Notes: generated by a model not told the origin, from the letters alone. A DNA stretch of 52,508 bases from Thermodesulfovibrionia bacterium (GCA_919902995.1 CAKKSD010000013.1:1-52508); one strand, 5' to 3'; numbered from the stretch's first letter, positions 1-8,666 are shown. Translations and numbers: made by a program.

Positions 1-709
1 GCGTGAATAAATCTTTAAAATCTAATAAGGTTATCGGATACCTACTATGTTCCTCCATTAGTTTTATAATATGCTCTGTTAAAAGTAGTGCAATTTTATG
101 TTCTGCTGCCCTCTCAAATAATTTGCCTTCAGAAAAACTTGGCCCAACCACTACAGTATAATCTGCTGCATTTTTCTTTCGATGATCTTTTAATGAGTCC
201 CAGTTTATTTGATTTTCCAGTATTTTCCCTTTCTTCGCAGTCTTACCATCTACTGTAATTCTATATGTTTCATCTCCAATATTTGCGGTAAGGAGAATAT
301 CAGTATCACCTGGTGTGCCAATCAGTTCTGATTCAAATCCAAAATAATTAAAGGCTTCTTTTAGGGCAGATTCAAATTCCTCAGGATTCCGACTTTCATA
401 CTGCGTTGCTCTTAATTTACTTATCAAATTGATACTTGAATCTTTGATAGCGTAAGCTTTTATACCTCCTCTTATATTTTCAACATCCCATTCTTTTAAT
501 CCAAACAATCCTCGCTTTACTTTATTGAATAAAGATTTTTCTCTTTTTTGCTTTATATCGGTATAAATTAATGCTCCCATTGTTGTATTAGGAGTTTTAC
601 CAGAAGATAAAATTATCTTTTTTATTAATGCAATTTTCGTGATTTCTTTTACAGAAAGTGGCCTTTTTTCATCCAACAAGACCTTATATGCAGCTTCTTT
701 AAAATCCAT
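1..709 (-). CDS. HARE-HTH / restriction-endonuclease-like protein, 3' end cut by window
   Basis: The reading frame is open for 236 codons from an ATG at 709 to the window edge, with a good ribosome site (GGAGGCGAT) just before the start. Residues 1-75 look like a HARE-HTH (HB1/ASXL/restriction endonuclease) winged helix, including the typical FNKVKRGLFGLKEWDV stretch. Residues from about 110 look like a Mrr/PD-(D/E)xK nuclease core: GTPGDTDILL near 132-141 and ITVDGK near 149-154 would supply the D...DxK metal site. HARE-HTH domains are known to be fused to restriction nucleases and chromatin factors. A role in DNA restriction or nucleic-acid defence is inferred. The C-terminus lies outside the window. 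The neighbouring 28-codon ORF and the VapBC pair fit a small defence patch. Confidence 0.7.
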   Translation of the reverse strand, partial: MDFKEAAYKVLLDEKRPLSVKEITKIALIKKIILSSGKTPNTTMGALIYTDIKQKREKSLFNKVKRGLFGLKEWDVENIRGGIKAYAIKDSSINLISKLRATQYESRNPEEFESALKEAFNYFGFESELIGTPGDTDILLTANIGDETYRITVDGKTAKKGKILENQINWDSLKDHRKKNAADYTVVVGPSFSEGKLFERAAEHKIALLLTEHIIKLMEEHSRYPITLLDFKDLFT

Positions 710-738
710 ATCGCCTCCGTTTGGTCTTTATAATTAAA

Positions 739-768
739 TACATGTTACTTACTTAAATTAGACATGTA
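739..768. promoter_or_regulatory. inverted repeat upstream of the HARE-HTH gene
   Basis: TACATGT (739-745) and ACATGTA (762-768) form a 7-bp inverted repeat with a 16-base AT-rich spacer, 30-60 bases upstream of the HARE-HTH start codon. It could be an operator for a dimeric repressor. This is only seen as sequence symmetry. Confidence 0.3.
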
Positions 769-779
769 AAGTTATATCA

Positions 780-866
780 CTATTCTTTATAATAATCTGG
801 TAAAACCTTTCCCTTTTCCAGAAGATTATTAATACTTTCAATCCTATCATCAGATAGTTTTTTCAT
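780..866 (-). pseudogene. 28-codon ORF, possible remnant of a DNA methyltransferase N-terminus
   Basis: An ATG at 866 opens 28 codons ending in TAG, in the 168-base gap between the PIN toxin gene and the HARE-HTH gene. The peptide (MKKLSDDRIESINNLLEK, then GKVLPDYYKE) has the pattern 'helix - GK-x-LP-x-x-YK' that I associate with the first residues of some site-specific adenine methyltransferases. Such a gene would be cut off here after the motif. The association is from memory and unverified. The ORF begins 12 bases after the toxin gene stop and so may be co-transcribed. It could equally be a genuine small peptide or a chance ORF. Confidence 0.3.
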
Positions 867-877
867 ATTTAACCTTT

Positions 878-1285
878 TTAAAAATCCCTACACTTAAATC
901 TTTTTATGCCCTTTATCATATCATAATCACTGTCTTCACTGATTATGCCTTTGAGTTTGTTATTTACAACTACAGAAGCATGGATTGCATCTCTTGAAAC
1001 AAGGGATGGATATTTATCCATGAAAGAAATCGCTGTAGATATCTCACTCTTAGATACAGAGAAAGGGTTAGGGAAGATATCAAGGAGATACCGGCATGCT
1101 GCAATACCTTTAACTCTCTCATTTCTGTGAGCATAAATATAGAGGACTTCCTGTAAAATCTCTACATCTATATTAGCTGCAATCTCGCCTGAAGTTATTT
1201 TAGCAATAAGCCTTCTGCAAGGTTCTTTAAGGGGATGTTCCCTGCCAAGGGAATAGAGGATGATATTGGTATCAATGAGCTTCAA
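878..1285 (-). CDS. vapC: PIN-domain ribonuclease toxin (VapC family)
   Basis: 135 residues, the usual length of a single PIN domain. The acidic metal-binding residues are visible: Asp in LIDTNII (residue 5), Glu in DVEILQEV (about 41-46), Asp in SRDAIHAS (about 98) and Asp in SEDSDYD (about 117-121). PIN toxins of the VapC family cleave RNA (often tRNA or rRNA) with Mg2+ and are held inactive by the antitoxin encoded just upstream. The ATG lies inside the 3' end of the antitoxin gene (14-base overlap), the usual translationally coupled arrangement. The target RNA cannot be told from sequence. Confidence 0.88.
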   Translation of the reverse strand: MKLIDTNIILYSLGREHPLKEPCRRLIAKITSGEIAANIDVEILQEVLYIYAHRNERVKGIAACRYLLDIFPNPFSVSKSEISTAISFMDKYPSLVSRDAIHASVVVNNKLKGIISEDSDYDMIKGIKRFKCRDF

Positions 1286-1532
1286 TTTCTTTTATGCGGG
1301 TTTTTGTAATCTTCTTTTTTTCCTCTGCCCACGATGATACATCTATCTCCATTTCTTTAGAGTAGAGTCTTTGAAATGCCTCTATTGCTGTTTTCTTCCT
1401 TGGCTTAACCATCTTTTCCCTCAATAAGTCTCGCACTAACTGTCCCACAGATTCTCCCTTCTCCTTAGCTTCTCTTTGAATCTCTTTGTATTCATCAGGG
1501 TTGAGTAAGATTTCCAATCGCCTTGTAAGCAT
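1272..1532 (-). CDS. vapB: ribbon-helix-helix antitoxin (VapB-like)
   Basis: 86 residues. The N-terminus (RRLEILLNPDEYKEIQ, then REAKEKGESVGQLVRDLL) has the strand-helix-helix pattern of MetJ/Arc-type DNA-binding antitoxins. The charged C-terminal half (SSWAEEKKKITKTRIKEIE) is the likely flexible segment that wraps the PIN toxin. It sits directly upstream of and overlaps the toxin gene. A perfect palindrome in its promoter is a likely autoregulatory operator. Confidence 0.82.
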   Translation of the reverse strand: MLTRRLEILLNPDEYKEIQREAKEKGESVGQLVRDLLREKMVKPRKKTAIEAFQRLYSKEMEIDVSSWAEEKKKITKTRIKEIEAH

Positions 1533-1540
1533 ATATTACC

Positions 1541-1568
1541 TCCGTATACTTATACGGATATTATACGG
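1541..1568. promoter_or_regulatory. antitoxin operator: palindrome plus extra half-site
   Basis: TCCGTATA-CT-TATACGGA (1541-1558) is a perfect 8-bp inverted repeat, and another half-site TATACGG follows at 1562-1568. The second half-site overlaps the -10 box and the palindrome lies between -10 and the start codon, so binding of a dimeric antitoxin would block transcription. Confidence 0.65.
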
Positions 1569-1588
1569 CAGCTATCCGCTATTGTCAA
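1560..1588 (-). promoter_or_regulatory. sigma-70 promoter of the vapBC-like operon
   Basis: On the minus strand TTGACA (1588-1583) and TATAAT (1565-1560) are both perfect consensus hexamers, 17 bases apart and about 30 bases before the antitoxin ATG. Confidence 0.8.
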
Positions 1589-1611
1589 AAATAAAAGAGG
1601 GAAGAGAAAAA

Positions 1612-3108
1612 TTATAAATCCGGCTTTCTTTTATGCCATTCCGTACTTTGCTCATAGGCATAAGCAACTTTTAAAATCGTCTCTTCATCGAAATGTCTTC
1701 CTATAAGTTGTAATCCTATTGGCAGATTAATAGAGCTAAAACCACAGGGTATAGATATCGCCGGAACCCCTGCAAGATTAACCGAAATGGTAAATATATC
1801 TGACAGATACATCTGGAGTGGATCCTCAACCTTCTCTCCGATCCTGAAGGCAGGGGTTGGAGATGTTGGTGTAACGATTACATCAATACCCTTAAAGGCA
1901 TCCTCAAAATCCTTCTTTATGAGTGTCCTTACCTGTTGTGCCTTCCTGTAATACGCCTCGTAATATCCAGATGATAAGGCATAGGTACCAAGCATTATTC
2001 TCCTCTTAACCTCATTACCAAAGCCTTGGTTTCTTGTCTTCATATACATGTCAAGAAGGTCATTGTTTTTCTCTGTCCTGAATCCATACTTGACCCCATC
2101 ATAACGGGCAAGGTTAGAGCTTGCCTCAGAGGTAGCAAGGATGTAGTAAGTAGCCACAGCATAGCCTGTATGAGGCAGGGATATCTTTACTGCCTTCGCA
2201 CCAAGGCCTTCAATTACTTTTATTGCCTCTCTGATGGCTTGTTCAACCTCTTTATCCATCCCTTCTATAAAGTATTCCTCAGGGATTCCTACTCTTAGTC
2301 CCTTTATATCCTTATTCAGGGCCTTTCTGAAATCAGGAAGCGGGATATCAGCAGATGTCGAATCCAAGGGGTCATGCCCTCCGATTATGTTCATTAATAT
2401 CGCAGAATCCTCCACATCCTTTGTGATAGTCCCAATCTGATCCAGTGACGAGGCAAAGGCAACGAGTCCGTATCGGGAGACCCTGCCGTAAGTCGGTTTT
2501 AATCCGACTACTCCACAACACGCTGCAGGTTGTCTTATAGAGCCACCTGTATCAGAGCCTAATGCAGCTATACATTCATCAGATGCAACAGCAGCAGCAG
2601 AACCACCACTGCTTCCTCCCGGAATCCTATCGAGATCCCAGGGATTTCTTGTATGACCAAAGGCAGAGTTCTCGGTAGACGACCCCATCGCAAATTCATC
2701 CATATTCGTCTTCCCTAAAAGGATATAACCGGCATCCTTCAGACGTTTTGTTACGGTACTATCATAGGGAGGGATGAAATTTTCGAGGATCTTCGATGAA
2801 CAGGTGGCCCTGATGCCATCTATACATATATTATCTTTAATTGCGAGAGGAATGCCGAGAAGTAATCGTGAATCGTGAATCGTGAATCGTGAATCGTGTA
2901 AAATCCTGTCCGCCTCTTCAGACGTCTTGATCGCTTCATCAGAGGTGATAGTAACATAGGCCTTGATCTTTTTCTCTGTCTTATCTATTCTTGAGAAGAT
3001 AGATTCTATAAGTTCTCTTGAAGAGATTTTTCTACTCTTAAGAAGCTCTGATGCATGATGAATTGTAAGGGTATGAAGTCCTTTATCGGATGATCCTGTT
3101 TTTTTCAT
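1612..3108 (-). CDS. gatA: Asp-tRNA(Asn)/Glu-tRNA(Gln) amidotransferase subunit A
   Basis: Amidase subunit of GatCAB, which releases ammonia from glutamine for transamidation of mischarged Glu-tRNA(Gln) or Asp-tRNA(Asn). The amidase-signature triad is visible: Lys in [11 protein letters not shown], cis-Ser in [13 protein letters not shown] and Ser in [12 protein letters not shown]. 498 residues is slightly long for the family. The start overlaps the 3' end of panD by 26 bases, so translation is probably coupled. Unusual: after RILHDSR the protein carries about 12 extra residues encoded by five perfect AATCGTG repeats (2864-2898), just before the conserved [11 protein letters not shown]. GatC lies two genes upstream; gatB is not in the window. 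Confidence 0.95.
   Translation of the reverse strand: MKKTGSSDKGLHTLTIHHASELLKSRKISSRELIESIFSRIDKTEKKIKAYVTITSDEAIKTSEEADRILHDSRFTIHDSRLLLGIPLAIKDNICIDGIRATCSSKILENFIPPYDSTVTKRLKDAGYILLGKTNMDEFAMGSSTENSAFGHTRNPWDLDRIPGGSSGGSAAAVASDECIAALGSDTGGSIRQPAACCGVVGLKPTYGRVSRYGLVAFASSLDQIGTITKDVEDSAILMNIIGGHDPLDSTSADIPLPDFRKALNKDIKGLRVGIPEEYFIEGMDKEVEQAIREAIKVIEGLGAKAVKISLPHTGYAVATYYILATSEASSNLARYDGVKYGFRTEKNNDLLDMYMKTRNQGFGNEVKRRIMLGTYALSSGYYEAYYRKAQQVRTLIKKDFEDAFKGIDVIVTPTSPTPAFRIGEKVEDPLQMYLSDIFTISVNLAGVPAISIPCGFSSINLPIGLQLIGRHFDEETILKVAYAYEQSTEWHKRKPDL
2864..2898. repeat. heptanucleotide array inside gatA (5 perfect AATCGTG units)
   Basis: Five tandem copies of AATCGTG with no mismatch. 35 bases is not divisible by three, yet the gatA frame stays open, so the flanks compensate. 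On the protein it yields the quasi-repeat [12 protein letters not shown]. Confidence 0.95.
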
Positions 3109-3436
3109 CCGCTCTGACTATCTTAGGTGTAAATCCCTTGATGAGTTCTTCATCTGTGAATGCCTCATAGCAGAAGACGATAATCCTATCTCCAACAACA
3201 CCTTTCCTTGCTGTGGGACCATTTAGGCATACCACACCTGATCTCTTTTTCCCAGGGATTACGTAGGTCTCGAACCGTTCACCATTATTAAGGTTTGACA
3301 CCATAACCTGTTCGTAGGGAAGTATTCCTGCCTCATCCAGCAGTTCTTCGTCCAATGTAAGGCTACCTTCGTATTCGAGATTTGCATCTGTTACTGTAGC
3401 CCCGTGTATCTTTGACCTGAGCATCAATCGAAACAT
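3083..3436 (-). CDS. panD: aspartate 1-decarboxylase proenzyme
   Basis: Makes beta-alanine from aspartate for pantothenate and CoA synthesis. The 117-residue proenzyme self-cleaves at Gly24-Ser25 (EGSLTLD) to give the pyruvoyl group; both residues are present, as are Arg54 and Tyr58 (GERFETYVI) and the NGPTARKG loop. Ribosome site AAGGAA lies 8 bases before the ATG. It sits between gatC and gatA and overlaps gatA, so a CoA-precursor gene is embedded in an amidotransferase operon. Confidence 0.95.
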   Translation of the reverse strand: MFRLMLRSKIHGATVTDANLEYEGSLTLDEELLDEAGILPYEQVMVSNLNNGERFETYVIPGKKRSGVVCLNGPTARKGVVGDRIIVFCYEAFTDEELIKGFTPKIVRADEKNRIIR

Positions 3437-3491
3437 AATTTATTCCTTCTTAAAACTATTGATTCTTGCATAAAAATATCCTCTATGTTTC

Positions 3492-3588
3492 GTCATTCCA
3501 GTGAAACTTGTCCTCGAAATCAGTAATCGGGGAACGGGAATCCAGAAACATACAAAACACTGGATTCCGCATCAAGTGCGGAATGACA
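3492..3588. repeat. GTCATTCC...GGAATGAC palindromic element, copy 1
   Basis: The element has inverted ends GTCATTCC and GGAATGAC and internal GGAATCCAG / CTGGATTCC, with a GCACTTGATGC-type hairpin at the right end. It fills most of the 205-base gap between gatC and panD; nothing else is seen there. Confidence 0.8.
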
Positions 3589-3641
3589 AGAATAATACGA
3601 CACAATACATTAAATTACAGGCATCAATAACTTGGGACTTT

Positions 3642-3932
3642 TCATTCTATTATCTTCGGTACTCTATAAAACTCATCTGTCCTGTCAGGTGCGTTTGAAA
3701 GTGCCCTTTCTCTCGGCAATGATTCTCTGATTTCATCTTCCTTGAAAATATTCTGGATCTGAAGGACATGAGAAGTTGGCTCCACATCCTTTGTATCCAG
3801 TTCATTCAACTTCTCAACATATGTGAGGATATTGTTTAACTGTTTTGTAAAGGTCTCCTTCTCTTCATCACTCAATTCCAGTCGTGCAAGCCTTGAAACA
3901 TGCTCCACCTCTTTTTTTGTTATCTTAGCCAT
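3642..3932 (-). CDS. gatC: Asp-tRNA(Asn)/Glu-tRNA(Gln) amidotransferase subunit C
   Basis: 96 residues, standard length for GatC, the small belt subunit that wraps GatA and GatB. Typical features are KEVEHVSRLARLELSDEE at the N-terminus, the central ILTYVEKLNELDTKDVEPTSHV, and the C-terminal FYRVPKIIE. Upstream is glmS and downstream panD and gatA, both separated by palindromic repeat elements. Confidence 0.93.
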   Translation of the reverse strand: MAKITKKEVEHVSRLARLELSDEEKETFTKQLNNILTYVEKLNELDTKDVEPTSHVLQIQNIFKEDEIRESLPRERALSNAPDRTDEFYRVPKIIE

Positions 3933-3946
3933 ATTACCTTGTTTCT

Positions 3947-4009
3947 GTCATTCCGCACTTGATGCGGAATCCAGTCTTTTTTCTGGATTCCTGCTTACGC
4001 AGGAATGAC
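3947..4009. repeat. GTCATTCC...GGAATGAC palindromic element, copy 2 (short)
   Basis: Two hairpin modules back to back: GTCATTCCGCACTTGATGCG (then GAATCCAG) and CTGGATTCCTGCTTACGCAG (then GAATGAC). The whole unit is 63 bases, in the gatC-glmS gap. Confidence 0.85.
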
Positions 4010-4042
4010 GAATAACGAAAGTGTAACAAAATTTTTAGGATA

Positions 4043-4062
4043 CCCTGCAGCTTGCTGCAGGG
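4043..4062. repeat. CCCTGCAG-CTTG-CTGCAGGG hairpin
   Basis: A perfect 8-bp stem related to the CCCTGCGG...CCGCAGGG hairpins at 15057 and 22313. It lies between glmS and gatC and could slow or attenuate transcription. Confidence 0.75.
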
Positions 4063-4072
4063 AAGTTTTATC

Positions 4073-4094
4073 TTTCAACTTTCAACTTTGAAAC
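4073..4094. repeat. short heptanucleotide array after glmS
   Basis: TTTCAAC twice, then TTTGAAAC, immediately beyond the glmS stop codon. Confidence 0.6.
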
Positions 4095-4100
4095 TTTTCT

Positions 4101-5930
4101 TCATTCCACCGTAACGCTCTTTGCAAGATTTCTCGGCTGATCAACATCGCTGCCCCTTAAAAGGGCAGTATGATATGCAAGGAGCTGAAGAGGTACCGTA
4201 AGAATTATCGGAGCAAGGTAGCGGTTTATTTCAGGGATATATATAATATGGTCTGCCTTAGACGCTATCTCAGTATCTCCTTCTGTAGCCAGGACTATCA
4301 CTATCCCTCCCCTTGTCTTGACCTCCTCTATGTTAGAGAGCACCTTTGCATAAACAGAATCTTTCGGGGCAAGTACTACAACAGGTAAATTTTCATCTAT
4401 CAGTGCTATAGGTCCATGTTTCATTTCTCCGGCAGGATAGCCTTCGGCGTGAATATAGGAGATCTCTTTCAGTTTAAGGGCTCCTTCAAGGGCAACAGGG
4501 TAGTTGAATCCCCTTCCTAAAAAGAGAAAATCACTTGCCTTGAAATATAGATGGGCTATCTTGGCTATATCTTCCTCGCTTCCGAGAACCTTTTCAACAA
4601 GCTGAGGTACCTTTACGAGATCGCCCAGTAGCCTCTGGACATCATCAGGGTTTATTTTCTCCTTCACCCTTCCGAGATGGAGTGTCAGGAGAAAGAGTGC
4701 TGTGAGCTGAGATGTGAAAGCCTTCGTAGAGGCCACACCTATCTCAGGTCCTGCATGGGTATAGATAACACCATCAGCCTCCCTTGAAGAGGTGCTTCCA
4801 ACAACATTACATATAGTTAATACCTTTGCACCGAGTTTCTTTGCCTCTTTCTGTGACGCTAAGGTATCTGCAGTCTCACCTGACTGTGTAATAGCGATAA
4901 AAAGACTTCTTTTGTCAATAATAGGATTCCTGTATCTGAATTCAGATGCAATATCTACCTCTGTTGGAATCCTCACCATATCCTCTATCATGAATTTCCC
5001 TACGAGGGCTGCATGCCATGAAGTCCCACAGGCTACAAGATAAATCCTTTCGATCTTCTTCATATCCTCATCAGACAGTCCTATCTCATCAAGATAAACC
5101 TTTCCGCTTTCATGGGATATCCTGCCCCTGATGGTATCCATTATTGCCCTTGGCTGCTCATAGATCTCCTTAAGCATAAAATGTTTATATCCGCCTTTCT
5201 CTGCCATAACAGGATTCCATAGCACCTTCTTCACCTCTTTTTCAACAGACATGCCTTTAAGGTCTGTTACAACAACTCCATCTGGAGAAAGGATAGCTAT
5301 CTCTTCATCATCGAGAAATATAACATCTCTTGTATAATTAAGGATCGCCGGTATATCAGAGGCTATGAAGAACTCCCCTTTCCTGAGACCTATAACGAGG
5401 GGACTGCCATTCCTGGCAGCAACAATCTTATCAGGATAGTCCTCGTGGATAACACCTATCGCATAGGAACCTTTCACATCCTTGATGGCCTCCCTTACAG
5501 CCTCCTCAAGGACCATTCCTCTCTTAGTATACCTTTCGATAAGATGGCAGAGTACTTCTGTATCAGTCTCGGATTTAAAGTTATGTCCTTCAGCCAAAAG
5601 TTCTTTCTTTAATGGAAGATAATTTTCGATTATACCATTATGGACAAGGACGAGTTTTCCTGCCCTGTGGGGATGGGCATTCTCCTCTGATGGCCTACCG
5701 TGGGTTGCCCATCTTGTATGACCTATACCAATAAAACCTGCTAAGTTCTCTCCCTGAATGGATGATTCTAAATTCTTAAGTTTTCCTACACTTCTCCTGA
5801 CCTCGAGATTGCCCTTCATAATAACAGCCACACCGGCAGAATCATAGCCCCTGTACTCAAGCCTCTTCAGCCCATCAATAAGAATAGGGACTACATTTTG
5901 TGTTCCTATATATCCAATAATCCCGCACAT
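4101..5930 (-). CDS. glmS: glutamine--fructose-6-phosphate aminotransferase (isomerizing)
   Basis: Makes glucosamine-6-phosphate, the first step toward UDP-GlcNAc. I place the start at the ATG of MCGIIGYIG because class-II amidotransferases use the Cys after the initiator Met as nucleophile; an in-frame extension of 8 codons upstream is possible but would block this. Glutaminase domain about 1-235, with [19 protein letters not shown] and HNGIIENY. Two SIS isomerase domains follow ([24 protein letters not shown]), and the C-terminus is [13 protein letters not shown]. About 609 residues is normal. No strong ribosome site is seen at the chosen start. glmU is directly upstream, giving a two-gene amino-sugar unit. 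Confidence 0.95.
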   Translation of the reverse strand: MCGIIGYIGTQNVVPILIDGLKRLEYRGYDSAGVAVIMKGNLEVRRSVGKLKNLESSIQGENLAGFIGIGHTRWATHGRPSEENAHPHRAGKLVLVHNGIIENYLPLKKELLAEGHNFKSETDTEVLCHLIERYTKRGMVLEEAVREAIKDVKGSYAIGVIHEDYPDKIVAARNGSPLVIGLRKGEFFIASDIPAILNYTRDVIFLDDEEIAILSPDGVVVTDLKGMSVEKEVKKVLWNPVMAEKGGYKHFMLKEIYEQPRAIMDTIRGRISHESGKVYLDEIGLSDEDMKKIERIYLVACGTSWHAALVGKFMIEDMVRIPTEVDIASEFRYRNPIIDKRSLFIAITQSGETADTLASQKEAKKLGAKVLTICNVVGSTSSREADGVIYTHAGPEIGVASTKAFTSQLTALFLLTLHLGRVKEKINPDDVQRLLGDLVKVPQLVEKVLGSEEDIAKIAHLYFKASDFLFLGRGFNYPVALEGALKLKEISYIHAEGYPAGEMKHGPIALIDENLPVVVLAPKDSVYAKVLSNIEEVKTRGGIVIVLATEGDTEIASKADHIIYIPEINRYLAPIILTVPLQLLAYHTALLRGSDVDQPRNLAKSVTVE

Positions 5931-6002
5931 ATTAAAAACAGTTACAAGTCGCAAGTTTAAGTGAAAAGTTAAAATAAATCTTATACATTATTTTCTCTTA
6001 TA

Positions 6003-7433
6003 CTACTTTTTCTTATCCTTTTTGTTTTTAACTTTCAACTCTGAACTCTTAACTCTTAACTTTTTCTTACGCACCCAGTCTTCCTTGTTTTTCTGCTCAA
6101 CCCTGCTTATGGCAAGGGCATCCCTCGGTACATCCTTCGTTATGGTAGATCCTGCTGCAATAACCGCCCCCCTCCCTACCCTGACAGGTGCTACAAACTG
6201 GGTGTCACTGCCCACAAAGACCTCATCCTCTATTATAGTCGGGTATTTCTTTGTTCCATCGTAATTACAGGTAATGGTACCTGCCCCGATATTTACCCCT
6301 TTCCCTATTGTAGTATCACCGATATAACTGAGATGCAACGCCTTCGACCCTTCTCCAACGGTAGATTTTTTTACTTCAACAAAATTACCTATCTTTGCTC
6401 CTCTTTTTATAACTGTTTCTGGTCTGAGATGGGCAAAGGGGCCTATTATTGCCTCGTCCTCTATCTCTCCTTCTAAAATAAAACAGCATTCCTTCACAAC
6501 TACCCTGTTTCCGAGATGGCTATCAATAATTCTTACATTTGGATAGATGACACAGTCCTCTCCAATAGTGGTCATCCCTTCGAGGAATGTGTTGGGACAA
6601 ATGATACTATCAATACCGATCGAGACTGAAGGCCCGATATAGGTATTCGCAGGGTCTACGATTGTTACGCCATTAAGCATAAGGTCACTGAGCTTCCTTT
6701 CTCTAAAATATCTCTCAGCATCAGCCAGTTCTACCCTTGTATTTATCCCCATTACCTCGATAGCATTTTTTACAGTAATTGCCCCTATGTTTCTCCCTTC
6801 CCTAACCGCAATTTCGATAATGTCTGTCAGGTAATATTCCTGCTGGGTATTTTCTCTTTTTACTCCTTTAACAGCAGTGAAAAGAAATTCCTTTTCGGCA
6901 GCGTATATTCCTGTATTTATTTCTCTGATCTTTTTCTCCTCCTCAGTAGCGTCCCTATCTTCGATGATCCTTATAACTCCTCCATTGGCATCTCTTAAAA
7001 CCCTGCCATACCCTGATGGATCAGTAAGGACAGTGGATACTATGGTAAGGTCATTTCCTGCCTTTCTGTGGCTTTCGTAGAGAAACCTGAGATTTTCATC
7101 ACCTATGAGCGGAACATCACCGCTAAGGATCAAAACAGTTCCATCGAAGTCGTGAAGGGATTTTTCTGCCTGAAGGACTGCATGGGCTGTTCCCAGAAGA
7201 CCCTTCTGTTCAACAAACTTAATGGCCTGTGATGATTCTTTAATGCATGCCTTAACAGCTTCTGACTGATGGCCTATAATGATAATAATTTTTAGAGGAG
7301 TAAGAGCGATCGCCTTTTTAAGCACATGCATTATCATAGGTTCCCCTGCTATTGTATGGAGAACCTTAGCCTTCCTGGATTTTAGCCTCTTTCCTATCCC
7401 GGCAGCCAATATCAAGACCGCTAATTTTTTCAA
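6003..7433 (-). CDS. glmU: bifunctional N-acetylglucosamine-1-P uridyltransferase / glucosamine-1-P acetyltransferase
   Basis: Last two steps of UDP-GlcNAc synthesis. The N-terminal nucleotidyltransferase has LAAGIGKRLKSRKAKVLH and LSGDVPLIGD. The C-terminal left-handed beta-helix has the hexapeptide series and the acetyltransferase signature GAKIGNFVEVKKSTVGEG with HLSYIGDTTIG. The start is a TTG at 7433 that overlaps the DUF502 stop (TTGA), preceded by AGGAAA. The last 20 residues (LRVKSSELKVKNKKDKKK) follow the family's usual end and are encoded by a heptanucleotide repeat array, so the tail looks like a repeat-derived extension. Confidence 0.94.
   Translation of the reverse strand: MKKLAVLILAAGIGKRLKSRKAKVLHTIAGEPMIMHVLKKAIALTPLKIIIIIGHQSEAVKACIKESSQAIKFVEQKGLLGTAHAVLQAEKSLHDFDGTVLILSGDVPLIGDENLRFLYESHRKAGNDLTIVSTVLTDPSGYGRVLRDANGGVIRIIEDRDATEEEKKIREINTGIYAAEKEFLFTAVKGVKRENTQQEYYLTDIIEIAVREGRNIGAITVKNAIEVMGINTRVELADAERYFRERKLSDLMLNGVTIVDPANTYIGPSVSIGIDSIICPNTFLEGMTTIGEDCVIYPNVRIIDSHLGNRVVVKECCFILEGEIEDEAIIGPFAHLRPETVIKRGAKIGNFVEVKKSTVGEGSKALHLSYIGDTTIGKGVNIGAGTITCNYDGTKKYPTIIEDEVFVGSDTQFVAPVRVGRGAVIAAGSTITKDVPRDALAISRVEQKNKEDWVRKKKLRVKSSELKVKNKKDKKK
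6026..6060. repeat. degenerate heptanucleotide array in the glmU 3' end
   Basis: TTTCAAC, TCTGAAC, TCTTAAC, TCTTAAC in tandem (6033-6060), preceded by a TTTTTAAC variant. It encodes the extra C-terminal LRVKSSELKV of GlmU. Confidence 0.85.
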
Positions 7434-8071
7434 TTTTCCTTTGCCTCTGCTAAAATAGTAGGAGGTGTGGATATTCCTGCTGATAGGATAATCTTTACCC
7501 CATCCTCAATAGGGATCGCTGTATCTATTATATCCTCTTTCCTTGTCAGTACTATATTCCCTAAGTAGAGGTTGTTGGTCGGAATATATACAGCACTTAA
7601 TGCCTTATCGCATCCCTCATCAGTGGCTTTTAGCACACATTCGTTAGTCAGAAAACCAAAGGAATAGAGACCTGGTCTTGGATATTCGACTATAACAAAT
7701 TTCTTAAAGGATGAACGGCTTTCAGGAGAAAAGGCATCCACAAGATACTTTGTGGGACTGTAGATAGTTCTGAAAAGAGGGATATGGAGCATTCCCCTTT
7801 CTATCCAGTTTAAGACCTTTCTTCCAACTACATTCGTTGATATCATACCCAAGAGAAAGACCATCACAATTGTAGCCACAAAACCGAGTCCCGGTATATG
7901 TCTTCCCAATATGCTATCAAGGGCAGGTGAGAGGAGACCATCGACAAATCTAAAGAACCACTCCAATACAAGGAAGGTAATTATAGCCGGGATGGAGATA
8001 AAGAGACCAGCTATGAATTTCCTCTTAAAGGTAGACCTTATAGAGCCAATATGAAACCCTGGTTTTTCCAT
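7430..8071 (-). CDS. DUF502 family membrane protein
   Basis: 213 residues with two transmembrane segments (about 17-40 and 60-80) and the family pattern GLFISIPAIITFLVLEW, VDGLLSP and GRKVLNWIERGMLHIPLF, then IYSPTKYLVDAF. DUF502 proteins are conserved inner-membrane proteins of unknown function, though related plant proteins affect trafficking. It is the first gene of the glmU-glmS-gat transcript and overlaps glmU by 4 bases. A promoter-like pair lies upstream at 8086-8114. Confidence 0.88.
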   Translation of the reverse strand: MEKPGFHIGSIRSTFKRKFIAGLFISIPAIITFLVLEWFFRFVDGLLSPALDSILGRHIPGLGFVATIVMVFLLGMISTNVVGRKVLNWIERGMLHIPLFRTIYSPTKYLVDAFSPESRSSFKKFVIVEYPRPGLYSFGFLTNECVLKATDEGCDKALSAVYIPTNNLYLGNIVLTRKEDIIDTAIPIEDGVKIILSAGISTPPTILAEAKEN

Positions 8072-8085
8072 AAATTAGATAAATA

Positions 8086-8114
8086 ATGATACTAATTTCA
8101 GGTATAATATGCAA
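8086..8114 (-). promoter_or_regulatory. probable promoter of the DUF502-glmU-glmS operon
   Basis: TTGCAT and TATCAT, 17 bases apart on the minus strand, lie 15 bases before the DUF502 ATG. It is back to back with the promoter of the YbaK-like gene. Confidence 0.5.
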
Positions 8115-8120
8115 GATTTT

Positions 8121-8148
8121 TTGGTAAAGGCCTAAAAAGTGATATAAT
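8121..8148 (+). promoter_or_regulatory. probable promoter of the YbaK-like gene
   Basis: TTGGTA and a perfect TATAAT, 16 bases apart, 23 bases before the ATG. The ribosome site GGGGTGAT follows. Confidence 0.6.
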
Positions 8149-8171
8149 ATCTAAAGAAAGGGGTGATCTAA

Positions 8172-8666
8172 ATGGCTATCTGCAAAAAGCTCAAGGAATT
8201 CTTAGATCAGAATAATGTGAAGTATCAGGTCGCCGGTCATCCTGAGGTCTATACAGCCCAGGAAATCGCAGCCGCCCTTCACGTCCCGGGAAAGGAACTT
8301 GCCAAGGTAGTAATGATCAGGTCAGTCGAAGACCCGACCCATAGGGAGGGTAGATTCGTAATGACCGTTCTTCCTGCAAGTTGGCGGATAGATATGGCCA
8401 AACTCAAGGATATCTTAAAGGCAAAAGACATGAAACTTGCCACAGAAGAAGAATTTAAAGACCTCTTTCCTGACTGCGAGGTCGGTGCGATGCCTCCATT
8501 CGGAAATCTCTATGGTTTCGATGTGTATGTAGATAAGGCATTAAGTGAAGACGATGAGATATTCTTCCAGGCAGGGAACCATATAGAATCTATCAAGATG
8601 ACATATGAGGATTACTCAAAACTTGTAAAACCGAAAGTGGCAGAGTTCGGGGTACACCTTCATTAG
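8172..8666 (+). CDS. YbaK/ProX-type aminoacyl-tRNA deacylase domain protein
   Basis: 164 residues, a single YbaK/aminoacyl-tRNA-synthetase-associated domain. Family members hydrolyse mischarged tRNAs in trans (Cys-tRNA(Pro), Ala-tRNA(Pro) and others). Visible markers are the N-terminal helix KKLKEFLDQNNVKYQVAGH, the GKELAKVVM strand whose Lys is conserved, VLPASWRIDM, CEVGAMPPFG, and the C-terminal F.AGNH.ESIKM. The class cannot be fixed from sequence. The gene converges on the HD gene, their 3' ends overlapping by 4 bases. Confidence 0.85.
   Translation: MAICKKLKEFLDQNNVKYQVAGHPEVYTAQEIAAALHVPGKELAKVVMIRSVEDPTHREGRFVMTVLPASWRIDMAKLKDILKAKDMKLATEEEFKDLFPDCEVGAMPPFGNLYGFDVYVDKALSEDDEIFFQAGNHIESIKMTYEDYSKLVKPKVAEFGVHLH

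Noticed and set aside
2864-2898. CRISPR-like array
   Set aside because: Units are 7 bases with no spacers; they are tandem repeats. No direct-repeat/spacer pattern of 24-40 bases exists in the window.
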